Shown piece after piece: positions 44,035 through 52,185 of a stretch of 64,000 bases of DNA (the first letter of the stretch is position 1; every line of letters starts with the position of its first letter). The stretch is from Hofstenia miamia (lineage: Eukaryota; Xenacoelomorpha; Acoela). The notes beneath the pieces are model-generated. The model was not told the origin of the DNA. It saw only the letters and a list, made by a program, of their open reading frames with translations, and made no database searches. The stretch spans positions 752,831 through 816,830 of the forward strand of contig SCFE01000064.1 in assembly GCA_004352715.1 (NCBI GenBank). Reading direction: 5' to 3'. The translations under genes were made by a program, and so were the position numbers.

Positions 44035-45748
44035 CAAATAGATACGCTCTGTACGATTTTTGTCGAAAAATAGATACGCCCCTGTACGCTCGATATAAAT
44101 AGATACGCCTATGTACTACTACTGTAAATATATTATGTGTAAGTCCCAAACTTTTTATAGTCATGGTGGAGGTCTAACATCACTGCACACCATGGTACAT
44201 CAAAATTGATTTATGTTAATTACCCAGCAAGAAAAACTCAGGATACGCTGTGTACTATGGCAGTTTGCCCATTGGATACGCTGTGTACCCTCGTTTGGAA
44301 AAATCGTACGTACACAGCGTATCTTATTTATATATATATATATATATATATTATTATTATTATTATTATTAATAGGATTCCTATATAGGAGAGATATAGC
44401 TGGATGCTAGATCTAAATGTTACTTGTTTTTGATCAAAATAAATGCTGCTACAGTAAGCCAACAGTTAATATATTTTACACGTGTTTGCTTGGAAATTCA
44501 AGGCTCGGCTCGGGCTCTGCTGAATGTTTTTAAAAGTGCGAGTCGAGCCCGAGCCCTCGCAGGGGCCTAATCATATATAACCTATATTCCTGCCAAGCTT
44601 CGCGCCTTTGTGATGAATTTATATTTTAAGAGTGAAAAAAGTCCTGCAGAGATGCGATGAAAGGAGTTAAGATAAATTATTTGAAAATTCATGTTAACAT
44701 TTCCTTTTAACTTTGTCTTGATCTAATGAAAGCGATTTCCGCCGACGTGGCTGCTTTACTTTAATCTGTATGCATTCAAATACCTCGTTTAAAATTCAAA
44801 TATCTATTGATAATACATCTTGTTAGCATAACAGAATTCTAAAAAGTTTCAGCGTACAATCTGCATTAATAATTACCAGCTTCAACACAAATCATTCACT
44901 CGATTGATCATTCATACTTATATTCGACAACACTGAGCTTACCAAAGTTTCTTATTCTAAAAATGTCGTCAATTTTATCAGCCAACAACTATATATTTTT
45001 GCACAAAAATATCAAAGTATGTAAATTAGATTATGGCAAGGTTTAAGAATATTGGTATATATATTTAACTCAAATTAACCCAATCCTAAGAATCAATAGA
45101 ATGTATTATGATAGAGGATAAAGTTTTCGATGTACACTAACTTTTGTTCTATTACACATTTCTAAGGCTGTTTGCATTAAGTAGCATACTAATAATGCTA
45201 AAAATCGATAGGAAAATTATAAGAATTACTTGTTTTCTAGAATGTCAATTGAAATTGTCTACTAACGAAATCTGTTAATTGCATGCATCAAAATTTTAAA
45301 AACCGGGATCCGTTTTCATCTCGTTGCATGCAGATGTCTTATTTTCTTCACATATGCATAAGAAATTCAAATTCTCATACCGTCTAGCAACAAAAATGAA
45401 CTAATTTATTAAAATAAATCAATGGGTTTTATATTGGTAGATAAAGAAATTAAATTTTTCAGGCGCATTACTGTTGATTGCAATAAATTGAGATTTGAAA
45501 GAGGTGGAGATTTTGAAATTTTGTTTTTGATATGGGACTTAATCTTGATATTACAATAATGGAAACAAACTCCATACCTTGATGATCTTGAAACGCGTAT
45601 CGTCGGATTTGCGTGTGAAGACTCTGAGAGAAAATTTTCTCTGCGAGTGAACTTTTGTCCACGCAGAGTCATCATCTGCAAGATGGATGAATTCGTTGAA
45701 ATCCTCATCGGTGGGTGTTCGCACCTCGTTCAACTGAATCAACCCCAT
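24022..45748 (-). CDS. STARD10: STARD10-like START-domain phospholipid transfer protein, five exons
   Basis: Exons 45748-45578, 28157-28010, 27709-27606, 26079-25903 and 24315-24022 join in frame (894 bp, 297 residues; vertebrate STARD10 is about 290). The START domain spans roughly residues 15-225: TDEDFNEF near the start, then AELLYDVLHDPIYRECWDDH, KAPRPLKYRDFVVQRSW, YPPRKDYVRAISYLTGY and the C-terminal helix with IPSWLFNP. A linker LKPWLYPEQ follows, matching the KPWLHPEQ of STARD10, and then an acidic tail (SEEEFTD, DDEDY) with casein-kinase-2-like sites. In vertebrates STARD10 carries phosphatidylcholine and phosphatidylethanolamine in the cytosol. That role is inferred here from similarity. 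Intron 1 is 17.4 kb and full of mobile elements. The ATG is the first base after a splice acceptor, so there must be at least one upstream exon, which might also be coding. Confidence 0.9.
24580..25370 (+). pseudogene. Tc1/mariner-like transposase remnant in intron 4
   Basis: Antisense to the host gene. Recognisable pieces in order: a catalytic FTDESVINGS segment near 24,870-24,900; a damaged SVMIxGSI segment followed by INSPMYRNLLNKKVEDW near 24,985-25,095; and the final DLNLIENIWAVVKTDV motif near 25,209-25,255, where the last acidic residue of the DDE triad is still present. Several frameshifts and stops separate them. Terminal inverted repeats were not defined. Confidence 0.7.
25903..26079 (-). 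CDS. STARD10: STARD10-like gene, exon 4
   Basis: Acceptor GTTTTAG|AATTATCC. Codes for 59 residues: NYPPRKDYVRAISYLTGYCV, then CEFTYIGQSDPKGRIPSW and ASRIVPK. Donor AAG|GTAATC, phase 0. It forms the last strands of the START cavity and the start of the lid helix. Confidence 0.9.
26080..27605. other. STARD10-like intron 3: AT-rich with TA arrays around a gap
   Basis: Intron sequence with many TTAATTAA-like runs (26,930-26,955), TA arrays at 27,058-27,077 and 27,553-27,602, and a 460-base gap. No coding exon was seen. Confidence 0.6.
27078..27537. other. Assembly gap (460 N) inside a TA microsatellite
   Basis: Both edges are TA repeats, so the assembler probably failed on the microsatellite. 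All open frames drawn through it are artefacts. Confidence 0.95.
27606..27709 (-). CDS. STARD10: STARD10-like gene, exon 3
   Basis: Acceptor GATATTTTAG|TG completes a Met codon, then KAPRPLKYRDFVVQRSW and YLIMNHSIQHK. The alignment to STARD10 (YYS-W-RCPKPLKNRD) needs no gap across the junction. Donor AAG|GTCATA is weak and opens directly into a TA microsatellite and a gap. Confidence 0.85.
28010..28157 (-). CDS. STARD10: STARD10-like gene, exon 2
   Basis: Acceptor TATTTTAG|GTGAGA. Reads VRAVFSDVSAELLYDVLHDP then ECWDDHMNEYKDV and ICYYG. Donor GGAA|GTTAGT, phase 1. The LYDVLHD box is a hallmark of the PCTP/STARD10 group. Confidence 0.9.
28158..29979. other. STARD10-like intron 1, 3' part
   Basis: AT-rich intron sequence. 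The open frames here are short and none shows a domain or a splice context. Confidence 0.5.
29980..30456. other. Assembly gap (477 N)
   Basis: The right edge is a TA/TACA microsatellite (30,457-30,513); the left edge is unique sequence. Confidence 0.95.
30514..31197. other. Intronic, nothing recognised
   Basis: AT-rich sequence with no gene or element support. Confidence 0.45.
31198..31965. repeat. (TATATAAATATAAA)n-type AT repeat with a 672-base gap
   Basis: The left side repeats ATATATATATAAATATAA with a period near 20 bases; N fills 31,260-31,931; the right side is a pure TA array. The gap size is unreliable. Confidence 0.85.
32159..32174. mobile_element. Single hAT-type MITE end
   Basis: CAGAGGCGTAGCTAGC directly follows a TA array. 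It matches the end motif of the elements at 410-616 and 42,233-42,381. No partner end was found nearby, so it is probably a truncated copy. Confidence 0.4.
32175..32870. other. Intronic, nothing firm
   Basis: A patch of GATTAATC/CTCGATTAG lies at about 32,650-32,685, possibly the end of an old transposon. No coding exon. Confidence 0.4.
32871..33526 (+). mobile_element. Unidentified transposon-like coding fragments
   Basis: Two plus-strand frames (32885-33136 and 33302-33526) have more balanced composition than their surroundings. The second reads DYDSLRYDVRYNLRSSTSIC then FTKSVKAAHKLNKTTELLVL and LNRFG. This resembles a segment of a multi-copy protein family I recall from cnidarian and mollusc genomes (a KSxxxNxTELxxxLNRxGH-type motif). 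The assignment is from memory and weak. It lies antisense in intron 1 of the STARD10-like gene. Confidence 0.35.
33723..34065. repeat. 161-bp direct repeat flanking a 21-N gap
   Basis: 33,723-33,883 and 33,905-34,065 read identically as far as I can check by eye, and the gap lies exactly between them. This is what remains when two overlapping contigs are placed end to end without merging. The duplicated DNA is probably present once in the genome. Confidence 0.85.
34066..36833. other. Intronic, gene-free
   Basis: No supported exon. The frame at 35890-36147 on the plus strand has no recognisable domain, and its antisense is open as well. Confidence 0.4.
36834..37020. mobile_element. Short MITE with ATGTTACAG inverted ends
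   Basis: Begins ATGTTACAGTAAGATTG and ends CAATCTTGCTGTAACAT, a 17-bp inverted pair with one mismatch, about 187 bp apart. The interior near both ends also mirrors imperfectly. There is no coding content and no clear target-site duplication. Confidence 0.6.
37257..37470 (+). pseudogene. THAP-type zinc-finger remnant
   Basis: The plus strand reads RIHCAIVGCKTGDRSVKD then, after a stop, NSSVCGLHFAECNSISFSEN. The C-x4-C start and the later C-x2-HF pair resemble the C2CH layout of THAP DNA-binding domains, which occur in P-type transposases and host proteins. A frameshift or stop lies between the halves and the central Trp is not seen. No transposase body was identified downstream. Confidence 0.4.
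37471..39109. other. Intronic, gene-free
   Basis: No firm element. A CTGATGATGGAAACAC string on the minus strand near 38,770-38,785 is noted among the rejected items. Confidence 0.4.
39110..40110 (+). pseudogene. hAT-type transposase remnant with BED-like finger
   Basis: Start region AEIWSNYSFACDN with CACKNCKIAL (39,125-39,215) looks like a BED zinc finger. Next comes an hAT core piece SSNWTTEDFKLHSVLLVVNR followed by IEKQVKNIFTDFAIP (39,600-39,755), and after a frame change VVDYKNTFKTWSKQNYDT and ISADYNFNSELLKFLKPL (39,895-40,050). The catalytic acidic residue positions are not all present and stops interrupt the reading. It lies antisense inside intron 1 of the STARD10-like gene. Confidence 0.6.
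40111..41395. other. Intronic, possible tail of the hAT remnant
   Basis: Short plus-strand frames (for example 40606-40845) continue in the same orientation, but I could not match them to a known domain. Confidence 0.3.
41396..41752. mobile_element. hAT-like MITE, GAGCCGAGC family, copy 2
   Basis: A 341-bp element (41404-41744) begins CAGACTTGTCAATGAGCC and ends GCTCGTTGACAAGTCTG, with target-site duplications CTACAAAG and CTACAATG. The interior is closely similar to copy 1 (5436-5868), including GAGCCCAAAACGAGCCTATT and the TAGGAAGAGCTATG segment. No coding content. Confidence 0.85.
41753..42224. other. Intronic spacer
   Basis: Nothing supported. Confidence 0.4.
42225..42389. mobile_element. 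hAT-type MITE, third copy with single N
   Basis: The element 42233-42381 begins CAGGGCCGTGGCTAG and ends GCCACGGTCCTG. Target-site duplications are ACCAAAAC (42225-42232) and AGCAAAAC (42382-42389), 8 bp with one mismatch. A single N at 42,369 interrupts the right end. The interior is G-rich near the left end. Confidence 0.75.
42757..43136 (+). mobile_element. Internally deleted mariner-like element with intact-looking ends
   Basis: The left end TATACAGGATGTCACAGATT and the right end (reverse complement TATACAGGGTGTCCCAGATT) form inverted repeats of about 30 bp next to TA, the target used by Tc1/mariner elements. The ~380-bp interior keeps a transposase N-terminal piece reading HGIKKKENTPRYKTVERMFK then RFMETANAANAD, a helix-turn-helix-type start. 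The catalytic part is missing, so this copy is non-autonomous. Confidence 0.75.
43277..43637. repeat. Direct repeat, left copy, ending at a single N
   Basis: About 360 bp also present at 44,161-44,517, with a few substitutions and a 4-base difference near 43,512. It holds two direct and one inverted copy of a GATACGCTGTGTAC-type motif and a (TTA)n run at 43,466-43,484. It stops at the N at 43,638. Confidence 0.85.
43638..43670. other. Single-N join followed by TA microsatellite
   Basis: N at 43,638, then a TA array to about 43,670. Probably the edge of a contig. Confidence 0.8.
44036..44118. repeat. Short tandem array of AGATACGC...TGTAC units
   Basis: AAATAGATACGC-type units start near 44,036, 44,068 and 44,097, each followed after two to four bases by TGTAC. 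The same motif forms the hairpin arms in the adjoining direct repeats. Confidence 0.7.
44161..44517. repeat. Direct repeat, right copy
   Basis: Partner of 43,277-43,637. It continues to the right into TCTGCTGAATG and a GAGCCCGAGCC segment that mirrors the CTCGGCTCGGGCTC just before it, so the element end is intact on this side. Confidence 0.85.
44518..45577. other. Intron 1, 5' end; gene-free
   Basis: No other exon or element recognised. Confidence 0.45.
45578..45748 (-). CDS. STARD10: STARD10-like gene, first recognised coding exon
   Basis: The acceptor CTTTTGTTCCAG is followed directly by ATGGGG. Codes for 57 residues including EVRTPTDEDFNEFIHLADDD and RKFSLRVFTRKSDD, the N-terminal START helix and first strand. 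Donor AAG|GTATGG, phase 0. Confidence 0.85.
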
Positions 45749-47157
45749 CTGGAACAAAAGAAAACAAATTAGTAAACGAATAACCTTGAAAAACGTCTCA
45801 TTGATGGGAAAAAAATATAATACAAAATGAACATTTGACAAAGACAGCACTCTCCTTCAGGTTTGTAGTCGTTGTTCATTGGTAGCCTGGTTTTGGTTGT
45901 ATTTATATGTTTATAGGCACAGGGGTGTACTCGAGGGGTGTTCAGGGGCCCAGCTTCCCTTGTTAATTTCTTAGGAGTACAGCCCTATAATAGCGTGATA
46001 TAATAAAAGGACATTGATTCGTGTAGAAGCAATTTAATGAACTCGAATATTTTGATTAATTCTAAAATTTTTTTCAAAAGAAAACATTAAGCAATAACTT
46101 GCAAACAAGTTTCAATGCAATTGAATGAATTCATACAGCAACATCAAGTAACATCATCCATCTTTGTCGTAATTGTGTACAAATTGGAGGAATTTTTGAT
46201 CATTATGGAAAATTTGGAAATGAAATTAATGCTCTAATACTAGTAGCTTCAACACAGTTTAGACAAAAAGCTCTGAAAAAGGACACAACTTTTGACCTAT
46301 TCAACCTAAAAAGCAAAGAACTGGCAAGAAGTCCTCATTTGCCAAAAAAAATGTTTAAAATCAACTAAAGTTAACATTATAATTAACAAATTTGCAATGT
46401 ATGCAATTGTATATTTATTGCATATCGAACAAAATGGTAATTTTAGCTAGAGCTGGTACATAAATTTTCATTAATCACCTCGATTAATTGGGCTTTTCTG
46501 ATCAATCGGCAGTGATTAATTAGGATTAATCAGTTAAATAATCGGTTATTTCAAAATCATTTACACTCAAACATTTGTTTTCCGATAGACGGATAACACG
46601 AAACTATTAGTATATCTTCATATTTCGATCAACTATTAGAGAAAAAGAGATGTTCAAAAAGTTGAACATGAGACAATTGAAAAATAACCCCGATTTTTAA
46701 TAGTTAAATGAAGTACTGCGATAATTTATCCGTTTAAAATTGGCGGATAATTAGCAATTCCTGTTCCATCCACTAGAACGTATAATCAATGTCAATGCTT
46801 ACATTATTACCTTTGTATTTGCAATAAAAACTATTAAAAAAAGATTTACCAAGGTTTCTGCCGATAACCAGGATATATTGACATAAACTTACTAAAAAAT
46901 TTGTTTAAGAAACCGAAAATTTTAAAATGGGAATAATTTTCAATTAGGCCTAATCGCCTTTTAATTGCTTCTTGAAAATTTGACAAATTATCCCATTTTT
47001 TATTGTTCTAATCCCAACTCAAGCTCAATTAGATTAAACAATAGTCAACTCATTGGGTCTGACCCTAATTTGATTGAGGGCTTTCAAGGCTTAAATCATT
47101 AGAGTAATATTTTACTTAAAGATATACATTCAATTCAAATGCATACAACATGTGTTC
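45749..47157. other. Upstream of first recognised STARD10-like exon
   Basis: Contains the polypyrimidine tract and acceptor for the exon at 45,748. A GATTAATC-rich patch lies at about 46,465-46,545. No upstream exon could be placed firmly. Confidence 0.4.
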
Positions 47158-47182
47158 TACTCAATGATAGCTCAACCCTGTA

Positions 47183-47217
<35 letters not shown>

Positions 47218-47389
47218 NNNNNNNNNNNNNNNNNNNNNNNNNNNNNNNNNNNNNNNNNNNNNNNNNNNNNNNNNNNNNNNNNNNNNNNNNNNNNNNNNNN
47301 NNNNNNNNNNNNNNNNNNNNNNNNNNNNNNATTTATATATACACATGTATATATATATATATGCTAGAGGGTTGAGCTATCATTGAGTA
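47158..47389. mobile_element. Inverted repeat (foldback element) around TA array and gap
   Basis: TACTCAATGATAGCTCAACC (47,158-47,177) continues to CCTGTAGCATATAT. It is mirrored by ATATGCTAGAGGGTTGAGC and on to ATCATTGAGTA (ending 47,389), with one mismatch. The interior is a TA array broken by 113 N (47,218-47,330). It is a hairpin-forming MITE-like element and a likely reason for the assembly failure. Confidence 0.8.
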
Positions 47390-49677
47390 TGCTATTGATA
47401 AACACAATATATGCTAAGAATTATCAGGCAGGTTACAAGTAAGTGCAAAATCCTACAAATAATAAAATTTCATATTATAAGTTTAAACGCGTTGATTCAT
47501 TAAAGACTTATTAGCAATTATCAAGATAAAAAAGAAAACATCTCGCAACTCGATTGTAAAGCTTCGTAACTAGAAAGACAATGAATTTAGCATAGACACG
47601 AACTTTACGAGAACAGAATACTAACTACCCGTAAACTTCAATTCCCAATATTTAAGGTTTTGGAACTCTCAACAATCAGGCATTTCCTGATAAGGTAGAC
47701 ATAACCATTGATTGTTATTACTTAATGTTTTGGATCTTTCTTAAATCAATTGGTGATAATATCAACTACGATGCGCCTCGGAACCTGAAATCGGGTCATA
47801 TTTAATCGGGCAAACGATGTCACTCTCTAGTCCTAATGAAAAAGATTTGATGAGGAGAGACAACTGTCTCCAAAGAACTTTACTCAAACGAGAAACACGA
47901 TTGCAAAATGTCATGAGATATTTTAAATATTTGTACAAATTGAATCTCGTGCATTTAATAGAGAAAATTCATAAGACTTGATAAAATTTGATCAGCGATG
48001 GATATCAAAATATCCATTGATTCAGGCAACACAATGAAAAAAACTTGGATACTTGCGATTGGAATTTGGGAATTACACATGTACACGTGTACAAGGTTGA
48101 AGAGAAACTAAATTCAAAGAAAGTAGTTACTTGAACTATTGACGAAAAGAATATTCCGCGTGGACGGGAAATAAAAATATAATTTCCTGACCATTGGGCA
48201 GACATTAGAATAAGTTGAATAATAAATATATCGCGACCAGAAGTATGTTTGACCAAAGCGGTAAAATATCTCAAGGGACTCGACAACGGGAATAAAGTCC
48301 CCGTCCAACACAAGTAGACGTAGTAAAACTCTCTCTGTACAGAGATATCATCGCGTAATTCCATCGATAAAAAAAATAATGCGATGTTCACCTCAGACAT
48401 TCATGACATAATGAGCTAGAAGTGTTAAACTAACACATAAAACAACTAAAATCGCAGACTGCTCAATGCAGAAAGGCCTGGATTGAATTTTAGTACAAAC
48501 GTTGATAAGAACAGTCGACAAGACAAGAAGTACATAATAAATTGGATTTTACAACGAGACGGTTGCCGTTATAAATGAATTTCATTGTAATTGAAGAAAT
48601 AAAATAAAGGAAGGTCCCTCAAATAAAAGTTTGAAGAGATTAAATTAAATACCTGGTATGCAAATAAATGGAACAATGGAGAAATCTTTATTGTAAGAAA
48701 ATTATACATACAACTCAGTTCCTGCGCTTTCATTGGTTAGATTTAATCGCGTCAAAGATCAAATACGCTTCTAGTTTATTGATTCCCGTAGAGAAACCAG
48801 GCGTCATTGATTAATGGCTAGAAGCCTAATTTTTAGCACAAAAATAGCAATCGATCACTAATTATTAAGAATATTTAGTGAAAAGATGAAAATTTTAAAG
48901 ATTGAAATTGTATATTATTAAAATTCACAATTTAACTAATGCTTTATAAAAAAAAGAATTTAGAAAAATCGAATTGAGAATTAAGAAAAAATTTATCTTA
49001 CAACTACAGTCTGCTGAATCAAACACATTACAAGTGTTCAAATTTGATGACGTCATGAAAAAAATATTGAATAAACATTCTGAGCATTCCAAATTGATAT
49101 TACGAATATAAGTGAAAAGTTTTGATTTATGATAATCTATTCCATATTTAGAAGGGGAGGGCGGAAATTCTAACGTGCCTTGTTTGAGAAGCTCAAAAAA
49201 TCCGAGGTCAAATAGAGTTAAATGGAATCCCAACTCGCAGAATTTAAGCAAATACTACCAATGTTTGACTAAATTCGGACAACATGCTATTGAATTTCGG
49301 ACATTTCGAAATTCATTGGCACTTAGACCGAAATTCGTTGGAAAAAGGTGTAGTTGAATACTTTTCAAAAGAAAAATAGCAATATATATATATATATATA
49401 TACTATCTGAAGACAACAGAAAAATTAAATAATATCCTAGACATTCACCCCGCAAGTGGATAACTTCCATTCCAGATGAAGACTTTCTATTAAAAATTCT
49501 AAAGAAAGTTTTTGTAAATACATACAATATTTAAGAAATTTCGTATTTTAATTTTAAATCATTTATTTTCTTAAATTTGTGTTGTACTTTCCGATAATAA
49601 CCTGTTTTCAATATAGTTTCAATATATATGTAAATTTCATAATCATTTAACTGAAATGAATTGATTTGAAAATCAAT
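47390..49677. other. Gene-free stretch
   Basis: The minus-strand frame at 48005-48400 (131 codons) shows no domain and is probably chance. A minimal upstream exon ATGTCTGAG|GTGAAC ending at 48,392 is possible but unproven. A TA array lies at 49,381-49,402. Confidence 0.4.
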
Positions 49678-50419
49678 ATCAAATCAATAGGTGTAAACCG
49701 GTAGGGTCAATCGGCGTGACCGGCACAGGTCAGTATTTTAGGACCGGCCGGTATGAACCGATCTAAAACAGGTCAAATATAAAAAACTTTTCTTAATTAA
49801 ATTTTGATGAAATCTTAAATTTTTAAGTTTAATCGCCAAAATTTCAAAATTCTACGCGGCTGGATAAAAATTTGGATTTATTTGAGGTTATTTTTTCAGT
49901 AATTGATATAATTGCATCACTTGTAAAGGTGTTAGTTGATTTGCATGTGGAGCATTTTTCAAATAATTTAGTAAAAGGTTGCGTTATTGGGATTGGCCTC
50001 TAATATTTCACAATAAGGAGATCTCCATTTTTATATAAAGGTGTTTTCATTATCTGTGGAAATTCGTTTTCAACTATGTATTGATTAAATGCAATTGATA
50101 GGTCGCCAAATATATGACAAAAATTCTTAATTATAAAGAAAGGTAAATGAGTCGAATCTGAAGATTTATTAACGTCTAGATTCAGATTTCGTACAATAAC
50201 TTCTTCGAGCTAATATAAAACCTACCATCTTATAATACGATTAAAATACCGGAAAATACTTATAAATAGAATTCAAGATTAAAACTTTTCACGTGTGTTA
50301 AGTTTTAAAGAAATACTTCATTAATGTCGCCCTTCGAACCTGGAATTCGCTACCTTCGGTTGGCACCGGTACCGGTCGGGTCGACAATTTTCCACACGGT
50401 TTACACCTATGATCAAATC
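49678..50419. mobile_element. hAT-like non-autonomous element, 726 bp
   Basis: The element 49686-50411 begins AATAGGTGTAAACCGG and ends CGGTTTACACCTATG, with perfect 8-bp target-site duplications ATCAAATC on both sides. Just inside both ends are GGTCGG/CCGGT-rich stretches (ACCGGCCGGT near 49,743; ACCGGTACCGGTCGGGTCG near 50,366). There is no open frame of note. Confidence 0.8.
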
Positions 50420-51193
50420 AAATCAATTCGACGTTCAAAGAAAGTTGAATGCGAAAATGCTAGTGTTTTTGTATACATACTTATTTAGATTTTGCCATTT
50501 ATCGTCTATGTGTCGTGATTTATCATTAAGATTTGATTTTCTAATAGACATTTTATATTTTATATAATACCAAAATTATATTTGCTATTTTTAATTAAAT
50601 ATAACGTTCCAGAAATGTCTCTTATTAAATATTTTATCACACCATGGTCTTAATACGAATGTGGTGCTTCTAGTATAAACAAAAATTTGTATTTTAGAAC
50701 ATAAATATTCGGAACCAAGTTTACAGACAAATCATCAACTGCAACAAAACTTTTAAGCAAAATATCACATTTTCATTTGATGCATAAAAACTTATCAATG
50801 ATTTTGCTGTTAAAAATCTATTATTGTAATTCGCTATTTCATATTGTTTTGGGTTTATGCTTAAAAAATTTAGTTAGAAACACCAAACTTTAAAAATTCC
50901 AATCGAACACCATTCTTTTATAACTTGCAAATGTATTTAAACAAAGTGATTAAAATGTATTGACTATGTAACTATTTATTAATTTTAGACACGAAAATTT
51001 AGAAAAATAAGAAAAAAGCTTACAACTACATTTTGTTTAATGAATTTGAGATATAAAATGTAACTAACATAAATCTGTCGGTAAATGACATTTCGTTTTC
51101 TTGATGATATATACGAAAATCAAATATAGAATAATGTTACAACTAAAAGCTTTTAAATAACGTGTTATATTAAATATTGAAAAGAAAACATCA
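50420..51193. other. Gene-free spacer
   Basis: AT-rich, nothing supported. Confidence 0.4.
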
Positions 51194-52185
51194 TTAACCC
51201 AATTAGTACCATGGTGCGTAAATGTCTCCAAAATAATTTTTTTGATTATTGTAAAAATTTCTGAATTTTTTTTTGTTTCACTCTAATCAAGTGTTTTTCA
51301 TAGGTTTGACACATTTCAAAATTTGGCATTTTTATATTTTTTTTCGGAAGCAACAAGGTATGTATTTTGCCTTCCAAAATTTTGGATCATCTAACCTGAT
51401 ATTTATTGTTCTCATACTTGATTTAGTCTTAGCTTATTCCAATTATTTCATATGTATTACTAGGGATGCTATTTATTCATTAGTTACAAAAATATAACAT
51501 TATCTTCATACTGGTTCGCATTTGCAAACCATGGTCACATATGTGAAATTTTATCGTTGAAGTAATATCCATCTTTGGATTTCATCACCCGTATAAATAT
51601 TAGTCCAGGCCTACTAGGTTTGTTTCCTTACCCAGATCTGTTTTTAAATCACCAAAACTATCGTAAGATTGAAGCTGATTAGGTGAAAAAGTCCTCTAAC
51701 TCGAAGTTCCATTCTAATATTGCAATCGATTGGGAAGATACAAAGAAATAAGCGATGAACAAGAGCTTGCTGGAAATATTTGAAGTGATGTCTGAAAACC
51801 TCTTTGAAATGATATCAAATGAGTCAAACCTTTTTTCCTCTCAGAACAACTCCATGCTTAACTCTACTCCCTAAGAATATCAGATATTCGTTGGTGCTCT
51901 TTTACTCAGTGGTTATAGACCTGTTCCCAGACAACATCAATATTGGTCCTCCGAAGAGTATGACTTAAGTAATTAAGATATTTTTTCAATCTGCACAACG
52001 CTCTTTAAGAAGGCGTGACAAATTACGAATGGAATGATCAATATTATACACATAGTACCATGGTGCACAAACCATAAGTGATGTTATCAATGATATATAT
52101 TCTTAGTGAAACACTTTTTAGCAGATTTTTAAAAAAATTATCATATTTGCGTAACATTTTCAACGTCTGGTACTTAATGAGTTAA
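51194..52185 (+). mobile_element. piggyBac-type element, internally deleted, with transposase remnant
   Basis: TTAA (51194-51197) and TTAA (52182-52185) flank a 984-bp element. Its ends CCCAATTAGTACC and (reverse complement) CTCATTAAGTACC form degenerate inverted repeats. Inside, 51,755-51,970 reads LLEIFEVMSENLFEMISNES then EYQIFVGALLLSGYRPVPRQ and YWSSEEYDLS, the N-terminal part of a piggyBac (PGBD-type) transposase domain. A stop precedes EYQ and the DDD catalytic region is missing. The TTAA target is diagnostic of the superfamily. Confidence 0.8.

Noticed and set aside
48005-48400. 131-codon minus-strand frame
   Set aside because: Another minus frame is open over part of it, composition is unremarkable and no domain is visible.
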